Positions 8,228-16,699 are shown, counted from the stretch's first letter. The stretch is DNA of 64,000 nt from Eikenella corrodens (GCF_003990355.1 NZ_CP034670.1:1-64000), one strand, 5' to 3'. Made by a program: numbers and translations. Notes: a model not told the origin generated them from the sequence alone.

Positions 8228-8275
8228 CCATCTCCTTTACATAATCCAACACTTCCCATCATACCCCAAGCCCAA

Positions 8276-8300
8276 CAAAAAAGGCAGCCTAAGCCGCCCT
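8276..8300 (-). terminator. Terminator after portal gene
   Basis: Minus strand: GGCGGC, TTAG, GCTGCC (one G-T pair) followed by TTTTTTG, 16 bases after the portal stop. It divides the terminase-portal group from the inserted genes. Confidence 0.7.
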
Positions 8301-8315
8301 TTATTCCTACCCCAC

Positions 8316-9965
8316 CTAAGCATAGCCGCTGAATGCCTCCGTCACATCCGCACTGCCTGAAGCCTGGCTGGCTTTATGCATCATATCCACCGCCTGGCTG
8401 GCCACTTCCATTTGCTGCTGTGCCTGCGCCTGTTGCGCCCGTTGTTCGCGCACCGCCTGCACCTGCTCTTCCGGCAGCATAATGGATTGGTCCACGCCCA
8501 AGGCCGAAGCGTACACATCGGTCAACCGGTCGGCATCAATCTTATCCAGCACCTCCGGCTTGAACTGTGCCACGCCGCCAACAGTCGAAATGAAGCGGTC
8601 AATACTGTTGGTGGCTACCGCCTGCTGTGCCTGCGCCAACATCGATACCAGTTGGATATCAATATCCACGCCTTCCAGTTCTTCCGGTGGCGGCGGCAGC
8701 ATCTGCGCTTCCTGCATAAAGTCAAAGGTGGTTTCAATCAGCGGGTCGAGCAGCTCGTTCTGCAAACGCTCCAGCACCGGCCCCAACATCAGCAGTTTTT
8801 CCTCATGCCGCTCCGCCACCTCCGTAGCCGTCATGTTCGGGTTTTGCTGATTACTCAACATCAGGAACAAATCCGCATAAAAGGTGCTGCGGATGCGCCC
8901 GCGCACGTCCTGAATATCCTGCAGCAGATGGTTCAAATCCAGCTGCACTTCATACAGCGGGCGGATACCTGCCTGTGAGCCGGCGGAATCGGTGTACATA
9001 ATCCCGCCCGGCAGCCTATCCACATCCCGATATTTCAGGCTGGTCGGCACTTGCAGCGGCGGATTAGTCTTGTAGTCGATACCCTGCGCCTTGCGTAGCT
9101 GCTCGTGTTGCAGCTGCTTGATATCGCCTAATGCTTCCATGCCCGGGCTGTGGCCGTAAATATCCCCGCCCGATACCGTCCAGCGTGGGCAGAGCGCCGG
9201 GAAACGCCTAAAACCGCTTTCACGCAGCACATCGTTTTCCCCCGCGCCTTTTTCCAAATACACCGAACGCCACGGCATATTCAGCGCATCACGGCGCGAA
9301 GCATCCCGCTCTAAGCGCGGCTCGATGGCATGGATGATGGTTACCCAGCCGTCATAGTTCGCATTGTCATAGCGGCGGCGCAGGGCAGGGCTGCAATTGT
9401 CGTAGCCGAATTCACGCACCGTCTCCGCCACCGTCTTCTGGAACTCACGATACAGCGTATCCACTTCGCCTTTCCAGTTGGTCGCCACCGCGTATTCCCC
9501 CACCGTCAGCGGGTAGTGATGCAACACATCATCAAAATCCGGCAGGATGATGCTGGCCGCTGTACCAAACGCCCCCAGCTCCTCATACATCGCATGCAAA
9601 GTACGGTAGGTGTTTGAACGCTGGAAGATGGTGTGCATCAGTTTGGTGGTTTGATCCAGCCACAGCTTCACCGGCTGATACTGCATCAGGTCGGTGTCCT
9701 CAATCGCCAGCTTAAACCAAGGCCGCGCCGGCGAAGTCATGCCGCTCATCATCCCCGCCGCCAAGATACGCAGCGACTGCGTGCCGGTGCTGTCGTAAAT
9801 CTCATTGAAACGCTTGTCGCCGCGATTGCGCTCATCCGCCAAGAAGCGCCCGGAGCGCGGCAGCAGATGGCGGGAAATATCGCGCCAATGATCATCCCAA
9901 GAAGCACGCTCCTTCTTCAGGTCAGCGTGCCGCTTTAGGATGCGTTTGCGTAAATTTGTATCCAT
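8316..9965 (-). CDS. Portal / head-to-tail connecting protein
   Basis: A 549-residue protein typical in length of the podovirus head-tail connector family (T7 gp8/Bbp21 type, Pfam Head-tail_con). Visible marks are 'LRKRILKRHADLKKERASWDDHWRDISRHLLPRS' spread over the N-terminus, 'AAGMMSGMTSPARPWF' near residues 70-85, and a Gln/Ala-rich C-terminal helix. Twelve copies would form the DNA entry ring and bind terminase. It is preceded by a small Gln/Ala-rich gene and followed by a terminator. Confidence 0.9.
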   Translation of the reverse strand: MDTNLRKRILKRHADLKKERASWDDHWRDISRHLLPRSGRFLADERNRGDKRFNEIYDSTGTQSLRILAAGMMSGMTSPARPWFKLAIEDTDLMQYQPVKLWLDQTTKLMHTIFQRSNTYRTLHAMYEELGAFGTAASIILPDFDDVLHHYPLTVGEYAVATNWKGEVDTLYREFQKTVAETVREFGYDNCSPALRRRYDNANYDGWVTIIHAIEPRLERDASRRDALNMPWRSVYLEKGAGENDVLRESGFRRFPALCPRWTVSGGDIYGHSPGMEALGDIKQLQHEQLRKAQGIDYKTNPPLQVPTSLKYRDVDRLPGGIMYTDSAGSQAGIRPLYEVQLDLNHLLQDIQDVRGRIRSTFYADLFLMLSNQQNPNMTATEVAERHEEKLLMLGPVLERLQNELLDPLIETTFDFMQEAQMLPPPPEELEGVDIDIQLVSMLAQAQQAVATNSIDRFISTVGGVAQFKPEVLDKIDADRLTDVYASALGVDQSIMLPEEQVQAVREQRAQQAQAQQQMEVASQAVDMMHKASQASGSADVTEAFSGYA

Positions 9966-9968
9966 GTT

Positions 9969-10292
9969 TTACCCCAAGAGAGAGGTTTTGCCCAACAGGT
10001 TTTGCTTGCCTAGTTTCAGCTGGTCGTTTTCAATCCCTTCCGAACCGGTCAGCATGGTGCTGCCCACCCCGCCCCCGTCCTGTTGAGCCGCCTGCAGCAA
10101 GCCAGCCGTGTTGGCTTTCTTGCTGTTGGCTTTATTGAAGTCGCGCTCCGCCTGCAAAGCCTGCTCCTTCGCCTGCTTCTCCGCCTGTGCTTGCGCCTGG
10201 CTTTGCTTCTTGGCCGCCCGTTCCCCCGAGTAAATCGAATAACCTGTTCCCACTGCCGCCGCTACGGCGGCGATAATCGGTGCTGCTGGCAT
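9969..10292 (-). CDS. Small virion-operon protein, Gln/Ala rich
   Basis: A 107-residue protein starting MPAAPIIAAVAAAVGTGYS, an Ala-rich hydrophobic N-terminus, then a Gln/Ala/Lys coiled-coil stretch (about residues 28-58) and a Gly-rich tail. Similar short proteins stand between the portal and GNAT-like genes in BPP-1-type phages and in other podoviruses, and may be internal head or ejection proteins. No named domain. Three bases separate its stop from the portal start. Confidence 0.55.
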   Translation of the reverse strand: MPAAPIIAAVAAAVGTGYSIYSGERAAKKQSQAQAQAEKQAKEQALQAERDFNKANSKKANTAGLLQAAQQDGGGVGSTMLTGSEGIENDQLKLGKQNLLGKTSLLG

Positions 10293-10297
10293 CGTCT

Positions 10298-10744
10298 CTA
10301 TCCTTTCGTCAGTTGCCGTAAATAAACCACATCCTCACAACGGCAACGCCGCGCAAGGATGCCTTCAAAACTGCTGCCCGGCTTGGCATGCCAGGCCACA
10401 TAAACCGCCCCGCGCCGTGCCGCTTCCCGCTCAATCGTCTGCACCAAGCGCAAACCGGCCATACCCACCCGATATGCCGGCAGCAGAAATAGCGCATCGT
10501 GCTGGCACATCAGGCAGTCATAATGCGGATGGCGTGAAAGGAAGGCCGAGCAGTAGCCCACCAGTTCGTCCCTATCGAACGCCCCGGCAAACAGCAGATT
10601 GCCCGCCGCCGCCAGATACAGCTCACGGTTCAAGCTAACCTTGCCCGCCCAGTCCGCTTCCGTTTCCAAGCGGTGCTTTTCCGCCAGCTGCCGCTCAATC
10701 CACTCCATATGGCGCAAGCCATCATCTATCCGTACCTCAAGCAT
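10298..10744 (-). CDS. GNAT-like acetyltransferase fold protein
   Basis: A 148-residue protein. 'FLLPAYRVGMAGLRLVQTIEREAARRGA' matches the acetyl-CoA-binding region of GNAT enzymes in phage virion operons; 'MEWIERQLAEKHRLE' and 'DELVGYCSAFLSRHPHYDC' fit the N-terminal part. Such proteins occur between terminase and portal in many podoviruses. What they acetylate is not known. The start overlaps the terminase stop by eight bases, which supports the assigned frame. Confidence 0.65.
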   Translation of the reverse strand: MLEVRIDDGLRHMEWIERQLAEKHRLETEADWAGKVSLNRELYLAAAGNLLFAGAFDRDELVGYCSAFLSRHPHYDCLMCQHDALFLLPAYRVGMAGLRLVQTIEREAARRGAVYVAWHAKPGSSFEGILARRCRCEDVVYLRQLTKG

Positions 10745-12302
10745 AAGGGTTGTACTCCATCACATTTCTATTCCCGCCCACAGCGCGTAATCTGTCGATT
10801 TTCGGTGTATCCAACAACGCCAAACAGTAAGCCGAAGCATAGTCCGGCGAGCGCCCGATTTTCGCCACAATCTCTTCGCGGCTGGCCACATAGATTTCCG
10901 CACCGGACAGCTTCCAAGTCGGCGCACACAAATCCGCCAGTAAACGCGAATCAGGCGGCAGGGCGATGCCGGTATTATTGGCCGGGTCGAGCGCCTCGCG
11001 CATCCGCCACCACAGCTGCGAGCGCAGATTGCGGAAGCTCAAGCGCCCCGATTTATCCCGCGCGGTCGATTTCTCCGCCACATTTACCCCAATCACCTGT
11101 TGCCGCGCTTCCATCAGAAAATCAAACGGCGCACTGCCCACCCCGATTACGTCAATATGGATCGGCGCACGGTTACGCAAAGCCGCCATCACTAAACCTG
11201 CGGTAGCTGGACCGTCCGGCGTTTGGCTGCCCGGATACACCAGCGGCCGGTCAAACCACATCCCGTGCCGCCGCGCCAATACCGTCTCATCCTTGCCGCC
11301 GCGTGCCACGTCCACCCCCAAGCTGTCCATTTCAGGTAGCCTGTCCAAAGGCTTCCAGCGCGCCATCGCCGCCTCCACCCATGCTGTTGGGATAACCTGC
11401 CACGGGTCATCTTCAATCCCCGCGCTGAAATCACCGTTCAACATCTGCGAACGCAGCGGCTCCGGCAACGATTGCAGCGTATTCACATAGCCCGTGCCCA
11501 TCAGATACGGGTTATCCGTTACCCTAGACGGGATAAAGGTGCGGCCTAAAGGCTTCACCACCTCTTCCGGCTTGAACGCCTCGCGCTCGAACTCATACAC
11601 CGGCACCCCATCCACCAGCACAAATTCCCGCCCATCATCCACCCACACGTCCTTCCCATCCACGCTGGCCGCATAACGGATTTCCCCGCCCACTGCCGGC
11701 TTGGGAAACTTCTTATCCAGCCACGGCGCAAAGAAATCCACAATCCAACGCCCCTCCGCCGTGGTCGGCGGGTTAAAGGTCAAGAGCGCCTGGCATTTCT
11801 GATTCGGGTCGGTCGAGCGCAGCCAACCCAATAAAGCCCGCACCTGAATTTCCAAGAAGTTCGCCGCCTCATCGAAAATCAACAAATCATGCGGCCGCCC
11901 CTGATACTTCTGCCAGTCGTCCACATGCAGGCAGCTGCCCAATTCAATCTGCCGATCATCCAGCCGCCACACACCCTTCTGACTATTGAAGCCGTCATCA
12001 TTGCCGATCAGCTCGCGCAACCTATCCACAATCCCCTGCAGCTGCTTAGAATCGCGGCGCAGAATCAATACCTTTTGATGCTGGGTCAGCGCCTTACCAC
12101 AGGCTAAATCCGTCTTGCCGCCACCCGCCGCACCGCCGAAGCCGATAATATCCGCCTGCGTGGTGTAGGCCGCCAACTGCGGGCCAGGCAACGGCATCCA
12201 CAGCGGCAAATCACTCAGCAGGCTATCCAACTCCTGCCGCTCCGTCTCCGTCAGGTAAGGCAGCAATTCCGCCACCTCGCGCGGCAATACGTCATTTCCC
12301 AT
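10737..12302 (-). CDS. terL: Terminase large subunit
   Basis: A 521-residue packaging motor. Walker A GGAAGGGKT is at residues 56-64 and Walker B LLIFDEA at 140-146; the nuclease part begins near 'SLGVDVARGGKDETVLA' with the first acidic metal ligand. The enzyme pumps DNA into the head through the portal and cuts concatemers. ATG 12302 overlaps the small-subunit stop by 11 bases; a longer frame to 12359 would run deep into it without a ribosome site. A host uptake core lies inside at about 11330. Confidence 0.93.
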   Translation of the reverse strand: MGNDVLPREVAELLPYLTETERQELDSLLSDLPLWMPLPGPQLAAYTTQADIIGFGGAAGGGKTDLACGKALTQHQKVLILRRDSKQLQGIVDRLRELIGNDDGFNSQKGVWRLDDRQIELGSCLHVDDWQKYQGRPHDLLIFDEAANFLEIQVRALLGWLRSTDPNQKCQALLTFNPPTTAEGRWIVDFFAPWLDKKFPKPAVGGEIRYAASVDGKDVWVDDGREFVLVDGVPVYEFEREAFKPEEVVKPLGRTFIPSRVTDNPYLMGTGYVNTLQSLPEPLRSQMLNGDFSAGIEDDPWQVIPTAWVEAAMARWKPLDRLPEMDSLGVDVARGGKDETVLARRHGMWFDRPLVYPGSQTPDGPATAGLVMAALRNRAPIHIDVIGVGSAPFDFLMEARQQVIGVNVAEKSTARDKSGRLSFRNLRSQLWWRMREALDPANNTGIALPPDSRLLADLCAPTWKLSGAEIYVASREEIVAKIGRSPDYASAYCLALLDTPKIDRLRAVGGNRNVMEYNPYA

Positions 12303-12858
12303 CTTTTCTTGCCTTCGCCATCGCCAACAAACCGGCAACCTTGGCCGAACGTTCCGCATCCGAAATCACAATCGCCTCGCCATCGCGCCCGCTCAGTTCC
12401 GTCCGATCCACAAACATCCCCAAATGCTTACCGATACTGTCCAACGCCCCTTTTTTATCAATCAGCTTCAGCTTCTTCACCCGGCCAATCATCTCCCCGT
12501 CATCGCTGATTTCCACCACATCCAGCCCGCCAATCACCGCCGCCACATCATCATCCCAATACTGCACCGGCTTAATCCCCCCATCCGCCGTAAACAGTTT
12601 GCGCGGGTCGAAAAATGCAATTTTTGCATATTCCTCCAGCACCCTATCCGCCGTGATTTCCGTCCGCTGCTGCTGTTTTTCACGCGCCGCAGTAATCGCT
12701 TTTTGAATTTCAACATTCTTCAACAATCTCTGCCCAATCGAGTAAGAGGTGCTCTCGCTATACCCCGCCCGAATCGCCGCCTGCGTGGCATTCAAGTCCA
12801 CCAAATATTCTTCAACAAACCTTGCTTGTTTTGCTGTCAGTTTTTCCATTTGTCCCAT
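12292..12858 (-). CDS. terS: Terminase small subunit
   Basis: A 188-residue protein of the Terminase_2 family: 'LTAKQARFVEEYLVDLNATQAAIRAGYS' at the N-terminus is the typical DNA-binding helix-turn-helix, and the rest contains the oligomerisation region. It recognises the packaging start and regulates the large subunit. The ATG at 12858 is chosen because GGAGGA lies six bases upstream. It overlaps the preceding small HTH gene by 47 bases. Confidence 0.88.
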   Translation of the reverse strand: MGQMEKLTAKQARFVEEYLVDLNATQAAIRAGYSESTSYSIGQRLLKNVEIQKAITAAREKQQQRTEITADRVLEEYAKIAFFDPRKLFTADGGIKPVQYWDDDVAAVIGGLDVVEISDDGEMIGRVKKLKLIDKKGALDSIGKHLGMFVDRTELSGRDGEAIVISDAERSAKVAGLLAMAKARKDGK

Positions 12859-13051
12859 TGTAATCCTCCATCTCCGAATCCAAGTGTAACCACCTTTCGC
12901 CCCTGCAAATCGATCCCACCGTCCGGCTGGAAACCTGAAACGCTTCCGCCAACAAGTGATACGCCACACCAGCATGCCGCAAGCGTAGAATCGCCTTTGC
13001 TTCCCGCTCCGTCAGCTTTGCCATCCCGTGATTCTCGCCACGACACTTCAT
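12812..13051 (-). CDS. Small helix-turn-helix protein
   Basis: A 79-residue protein. 'LTEREAKAILRLRHAGVAYHLLAEAFQVSSRTVGSICRG' spans a helix-turn-helix in which A.FQVSS.TV is the recognition part; a Cys and charged tail follow. The ATG directly follows the NinB stop, with GGAAGGGTGG upstream; a second ATG at 13024 is also possible. It may regulate late genes or aid packaging, since it sits just before terminase, but this is only position-based. Confidence 0.6.
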   Translation of the reverse strand: MKCRGENHGMAKLTEREAKAILRLRHAGVAYHLLAEAFQVSSRTVGSICRGERWLHLDSEMEDYNGTNGKTDSKTSKVC

Positions 13052-13474
13052 TCATCCATCCACCCTTCCGCCAAACTCCACCCCATTGCCTGCCGCCCAA
13101 GCCTGGATATACTCAATCAAACTCGCCAGCCTGCGTACTCCCATCCGCGCCGTGCTTTCGCGTAGGTTGATTACTTCGCCCTCCAAGCCGATTGCCATTT
13201 CAGCCGTGCCGCCCGTGGCAATCCGATGACCAGAGACAAAAATCATCTTCCATTGCTCGATTGAGAGTTTCTGCCCGTTAAAGGTTTTCTGTTTCGCAAT
13301 ATCCCCCAGCATCGCGTGCAGCTTCGCGTTCTGTTCGTCCGTGCGGGTTTTCTCCCGTACTTCCACGACTGCTTTGTCATGCACTTGCAGCAGTGCGCCA
13401 GCCACTTCATACGCCAACCGCATCACATCCCGCCGGTTATCCCGTGTGATATAGCGCTTAAACTTCTGTGTCAT
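13052..13474 (-). CDS. ninB: NinB-like recombination protein
   Basis: A 140-residue protein matching the NinB (Orf) family: 'RTDEQNAKLHAMLGDIAKQ' and 'LSIEQWKMIFVSGH' are its typical segments. Lambda NinB (Orf) binds single-stranded DNA and replaces RecFOR in Red recombination. Here it stands next to ninG as in lambda, while the exonuclease and SSB are in the opposite early arm. The start overlaps the ninG stop by four bases. Confidence 0.85.
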   Translation of the reverse strand: MTQKFKRYITRDNRRDVMRLAYEVAGALLQVHDKAVVEVREKTRTDEQNAKLHAMLGDIAKQKTFNGQKLSIEQWKMIFVSGHRIATGGTAEMAIGLEGEVINLRESTARMGVRRLASLIEYIQAWAAGNGVEFGGRVDG

Positions 13475-14025
13475 TCAATTTCCCTCGCCTTCCTGCGGTA
13501 CTCCGCCGCCAGTTCGCGCAGTTCCTCTTTCGTCCACTTCCGCGCTTCATGGTCGGTCTCTAGCTGTTCCACCCGTTCCACGCCGATGCGTTCAATCAGT
13601 CCGATACGGTAGCCGCGCAGGTTGCCGCTCTCGTACAAATTGCAGCGCACACAGCCGCCATGCACATTGTCCTCATCAAAGCGCAGCTTGTTGCTTCTAC
13701 CCGCCGGCACATAGTGGCAGGCTTGAAAATTGTCCTTCCACGGCGCACCACAGCTAATGCAAGGCTTGCCCCTATCCCGTAGCCGGATGTAACGGTTGAA
13801 CGCCGCCTGCGCCTTCTTGGTTAATTCCGGCACCGTCTCCAGTCGATGCCGCAGCGCCTTGGTTCTTGCCCGCTCCTTGCGTTTGGCTTCCCGTTCCGAC
13901 TTGATGGCCGCCTTGCGCTTCTGCCCGCGCTGATACTCAATCCCGCAGGCCGGAGAGCAAACAAACTGCAACGGCCTCTGCTTCTCAAACACACAGCCGC
14001 AGACTTTGCATTTGCGTTTAGCCAT
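13471..14025 (-). CDS. ninG: NinG-like (Rap) recombination endonuclease
   Basis: A 184-residue NinG protein. The N-terminal 'CKVCGCVFEKQRPLQFVCSPAC' contains a Cys-rich zinc site, and the C-terminal half has an HNH-like zinc nuclease: 'CISCGAPWKDNFQACHYVPAG' and 'NVHGGCVRCN'. Lambda Rap is a Holliday-junction endonuclease that aids Red recombination. Overlaps the upstream small Cys-rich gene by eight bases. Confidence 0.87.
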   Translation of the reverse strand: MAKRKCKVCGCVFEKQRPLQFVCSPACGIEYQRGQKRKAAIKSEREAKRKERARTKALRHRLETVPELTKKAQAAFNRYIRLRDRGKPCISCGAPWKDNFQACHYVPAGRSNKLRFDEDNVHGGCVRCNLYESGNLRGYRIGLIERIGVERVEQLETDHEARKWTKEELRELAAEYRRKAREIE

Positions 14026-14206
14026 GTTTCACTTTCTCTAAAATCTCTTCACGGGTCGGCGCACCGGATAAGGCAGTCAGTTGGTGCAGCATCGTTTCTT
14101 GCAGTTTGCGGCTTGGCCGGCAGCGGCGGATTTGTTCAGCACAGCACACCGGACAACGGAAGTTCAGCACAGGGCCGGTAGGCGGGCAGCAGGGGCAGTT
14201 ATCCAC
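14018..14206 (-). CDS. Small Cys-rich phage protein
   Basis: A 62-residue protein, MDNCPCCPPTGPVLNF start, with two Cys clusters (CPCC and CPVCC) that could bind zinc, and a charged C-terminus 'TREEILEKVKHG'. It overlaps the dnaC-like gene by eight bases and ninG by eight bases, as in a tightly coupled operon. No family recognised; zinc-ribbon proteins of this size are frequent in early phage operons. Confidence 0.55.
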   Translation of the reverse strand: MDNCPCCPPTGPVLNFRCPVCCAEQIRRCRPSRKLQETMLHQLTALSGAPTREEILEKVKHG

Positions 14207-15014
14207 GGCTGCTCTCCCAGTCGAATATCAGCACTTCCCCGCCGTCCTCCTTCACGCGGTCGGCGATACGGTCGCCCACTGCCGCTTTGAAGCCTTCGGG
14301 GGAAAGGTTGGAAATCAGGATGGTGGGTTTCATGTTCTGATAGCGCTCGTTGAACACGTCGAACAGGGCGCGGCTCTCTGCCTCCGTGCCGCTCTGTACG
14401 CCCACCTCGTCGATAATCAGCAGGTCGTAGCCGCCGAAGGCTGCGATAACTTCGCTTTCGCTGATTTCGCTGTCGTAGCTCTTGGATTCACGCACGATGC
14501 GGTTGATTTCGGCCACGCTGGTAAAACGGGCAAAACCGTTGCAGTTGCGGATAACATGGCGGGCAACGGCGCAGGCGAGATGAGTTTTACCTGTGCCAGC
14601 ATTGCCCAACAGTGCCAGGCAGCGGCCGGAGTGGCCGGTTTGAAACTCGGTGGCGTAGACTTTGAAACGCTCCACGATGTAGCGCTGCTGCTCGTTGTCG
14701 GCACGGTAGCCGGAGATGGTTTTGTCGCAGAAACGCTTGGGAATGCGGGAATCGCCAATGCGCTTTTCGATCTGCTGCTGCTGCCATTGGCGGTGTTGCT
14801 CCTCCCGCTCTTCAGCCTGTCTCTGCTGGCGTTCCGCTTCGGCTTCTTTGGCGCATTCGGGACAGCCGCGAGTGAAGCGGGTGTACACCTCCTCCGTGTA
14901 CTCGATGCCGTGCTTCGGACAGGTTTTTTGGCTGGTGCTGACAGGCGTGAACAGGTCGGGCAGGGCTTGGCGCAGAAAATTGCCGATGCTTTGTGGTTCG
15001 GTAGCGGTATCCAT
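14199..15014 (-). CDS. DnaC-like helicase loader ATPase
   Basis: A 271-residue AAA+ protein. Walker A GNAGTGKT is at residues 137-144, Walker B appears as LLIIDEVG, and an N-terminal Cys cluster (CPKH...CPEC, residues 32-54) looks like a zinc ribbon. It is the functional match of lambda P or host DnaC and would load the host DnaB helicase at the origin bound by the replication protein encoded just upstream. The ATG at 15014 shares a base with that gene's stop; the longer frame to 15125 is rejected. Confidence 0.85.
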   Translation of the reverse strand: MDTATEPQSIGNFLRQALPDLFTPVSTSQKTCPKHGIEYTEEVYTRFTRGCPECAKEAEAERQQRQAEEREEQHRQWQQQQIEKRIGDSRIPKRFCDKTISGYRADNEQQRYIVERFKVYATEFQTGHSGRCLALLGNAGTGKTHLACAVARHVIRNCNGFARFTSVAEINRIVRESKSYDSEISESEVIAAFGGYDLLIIDEVGVQSGTEAESRALFDVFNERYQNMKPTILISNLSPEGFKAAVGDRIADRVKEDGGEVLIFDWESSRG

Positions 15015-15862
15015 CACAAAATATCCTTGGCTAGGTGGGCGCCGCCGTTGGTGTGCTGCGGCACGGTGTTGATGCGGTTGGGTTTGGGTTGGGCGGGATG
15101 ATTGCCACGGTCGGGATGCAGCCATTCGGCACGGAAGCCACGCCAGCCACGCTCACAGCAAATCGTCAGCGCCTGCTCCAGCGACAAGCCCGCGCTGTTG
15201 GCTTCACGCTCAATGCCCTTCAGCGCGGTTTGGGTAATCGGCGCACGGTGGGATTTGCGCAGGGCGATGTAGTCTTGGGCAAGCTGGCCGTCTATGCCGT
15301 GTTCCCCAAGTACCCGGTAGGCTTCCAGTTCGATACGGGCGGCAGACGGTTTGCGTTTTTTGGGTTTGGCAGGTTTGGATTCAGGTTCGGCAGACTGGCA
15401 AGCATCTGCGGCAGCGGATGCGTGTATATTTTGTTTATCTAATCCGGATTTATTACTCAAATCTTCAGTATTTATTAATACGGCGGGATTTTCCCTTAGT
15501 GGGATTTTCCCATTGTGGGAATTTCCCACAGTGGGATTTTCCCTTAGTGGGATTTTCCCGTTTTGGCTCTGCGGAGAATCAAAAACGATATAGTCCACAC
15601 CGCCTTCTGCTTTGCGTTTCATTTGCACAAAACCTTTAGCTTTGAGTTCGTCCAGCATCTTCAACACGGCATCCCGTTTGCTCTGCTTCTCCGTCCCCTC
15701 CGTCGTCCCAATCAGCTGATTGACGGATACCTGCCAGTTGTCGGGTTTGGACAGCAGGTAGCCGAGCAGCCCCATTGCAGCGAAAGAAAGCTGGTGGTCG
15801 GCAAACACGCGGTTGTCGATGACGGTATAGTTCGTCTGCCGGTTACTGCGGATGATTGCCAT
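15014..15862 (-). CDS. Lambda O-like replication initiator
   Basis: A 282-residue protein. Residues 1-95 form a winged-helix DNA-binding domain ('NYTVIDNRVFADHQLSFAAMG', 'SVNQLIGTTEGTEKQSKRDAV'). The middle contains the residues encoded by five DNA iterons: 'GKIPLRENP' appears twice and 'VGNSHNGK' once, because a 16-bp repeat is read in rotating frames. The C-terminal part (175-260) resembles DnaT/DnaD-like primosome domains. It probably binds the iterons inside its own gene and recruits the loader encoded next. The arrangement copies lambda O with ori inside the gene. Confidence 0.8.
   Translation of the reverse strand: MAIIRSNRQTNYTVIDNRVFADHQLSFAAMGLLGYLLSKPDNWQVSVNQLIGTTEGTEKQSKRDAVLKMLDELKAKGFVQMKRKAEGGVDYIVFDSPQSQNGKIPLRENPTVGNSHNGKIPLRENPAVLINTEDLSNKSGLDKQNIHASAAADACQSAEPESKPAKPKKRKPSAARIELEAYRVLGEHGIDGQLAQDYIALRKSHRAPITQTALKGIEREANSAGLSLEQALTICCERGWRGFRAEWLHPDRGNHPAQPKPNRINTVPQHTNGGAHLAKDIL
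15440..15560. other. Candidate phage replication origin (iterons plus AT-rich block)
   Basis: Five near-palindromic GGGATTTTCCC copies (one is GGGAATTTCCC) start at 15485, 15501, 15517, 15533 and 15549, an exact 16-base period. To the left, 15440-15481 is AT-rich (runs such as TATTTATTAATA). Iterons plus an AT-rich block inside the initiator gene is the layout of lambda ori. Confidence 0.75.
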
Positions 15863-15959
15863 GATTTCTATCCTTTACCGCCGCCATCATGCGGCGTTCG
15901 CAAAACTCACTCACTCCCAAAGCTAGGGAGAATGCCCAATTCCAAAAACGCTCACGCAT
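15843..15959 (-). CDS. Small overlapping phage protein, 38 residues
   Basis: A short frame between the Rha-like gene and the replication initiator: MRERFWNWAFSLALG start, ending GNHPQ. It overlaps the upstream stop by eight bases and the downstream start by 20 bases, the spacing expected of a coupled small gene, and fills what would otherwise be a 90-base gap. No domain is recognised. The protein is basic with a short hydrophobic stretch. Confidence 0.4.
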   Translation of the reverse strand: MRERFWNWAFSLALGVSEFCERRMMAAVKDRNHGNHPQ

Positions 15960-16665
15960 GGCCTGCCTCCGTTTCCACCATCTGCGCCAGCCTGGTGATA
16001 CCCTTGGGGGTCAGGTACACTTGGGCACGTAGCTGCTCTGTGCCGCTGCTGTCGGTGTAGCGGTGCTCGCTGTGGCGGATGAGCCCCTGCTGCACCTTGT
16101 CCTGGTAGCCTATCCACGAGCCGCGCCCGTCCCGCTTGTAAATCCAGCGGTGCATGCTCAACAGGCCGAACAGGTCTTTGGGACGGAGTTTGAGCAGCTT
16201 GGCGGCATCGGTAATGCACAAATCGCCGTCGGCGCGGCTGATGCGCTCCAATGCCTGCGCCTTGGGTCGGGCTTCGGCCAGTAGTGCGGCCTGCTGTTCG
16301 TTGCGTTCGGCCAGGTCGGCGGCCAAGCGCAGGGCTTCGGGCAGGGTTTGGGGAACGGACGGCGCGGCCTGTTCTTCAAGCTCCATCCAGCGGCGGTTGA
16401 TGCGGATGCGAACGTCGGCACGGTAGCCGGTTATCAGGTCGATGCACTGCTCGCGGGTGAGCAGGTATTCACGGTATTCGATACCGTTTAACTGACTGAT
16501 ATATTTAGATTCCCCAATTTTGGGGAATGCCATTTCGGCATAAGTGGCATTGAGGTTTTCAATGTCGCGCAACACGTGGTCATGCCGTTTCTCGCACAGT
16601 TGGGCGATTTCGCGGCTGCTCATCAAGGGTTGTTGCTGCTTGCCAATTTGGATAATCTGATTCAT
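15952..16665 (-). CDS. Rha-family / KilAC antirepressor
   Basis: A 237-residue two-domain protein. The N-terminal Rha domain shows 'MSSREIAQLCEKRHDHVLRDIENL' and 'LLTREQCIDLITGYRADVRIRINRRW'. The C-terminal KilAC/ANT domain (about 140-237) shows 'ITDAAKLLKLRPKDLFGLLS', 'WIYKRDGRGSWIGY' and 'VYLTPKGITRLAQM'. Such proteins act as phage antirepressors or lysogeny switches. It lies early in the leftward operon, before replication genes. Together with the KilA-N gene at 5952 the prophage has two candidate antirepressors. Confidence 0.85.
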   Translation of the reverse strand: MNQIIQIGKQQQPLMSSREIAQLCEKRHDHVLRDIENLNATYAEMAFPKIGESKYISQLNGIEYREYLLTREQCIDLITGYRADVRIRINRRWMELEEQAAPSVPQTLPEALRLAADLAERNEQQAALLAEARPKAQALERISRADGDLCITDAAKLLKLRPKDLFGLLSMHRWIYKRDGRGSWIGYQDKVQQGLIRHSEHRYTDSSGTEQLRAQVYLTPKGITRLAQMVETEAGHA

Positions 16666-16699
16666 AATTCACTCCGATTCATAATTTCTTTGACACCTC

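Noticed and set aside
15485..15560. Iterons as a CRISPR or satellite repeat
   Set aside because: Unit of 16 bases without spacers, inside a replication initiator gene next to an AT-rich block; an origin explains it better.
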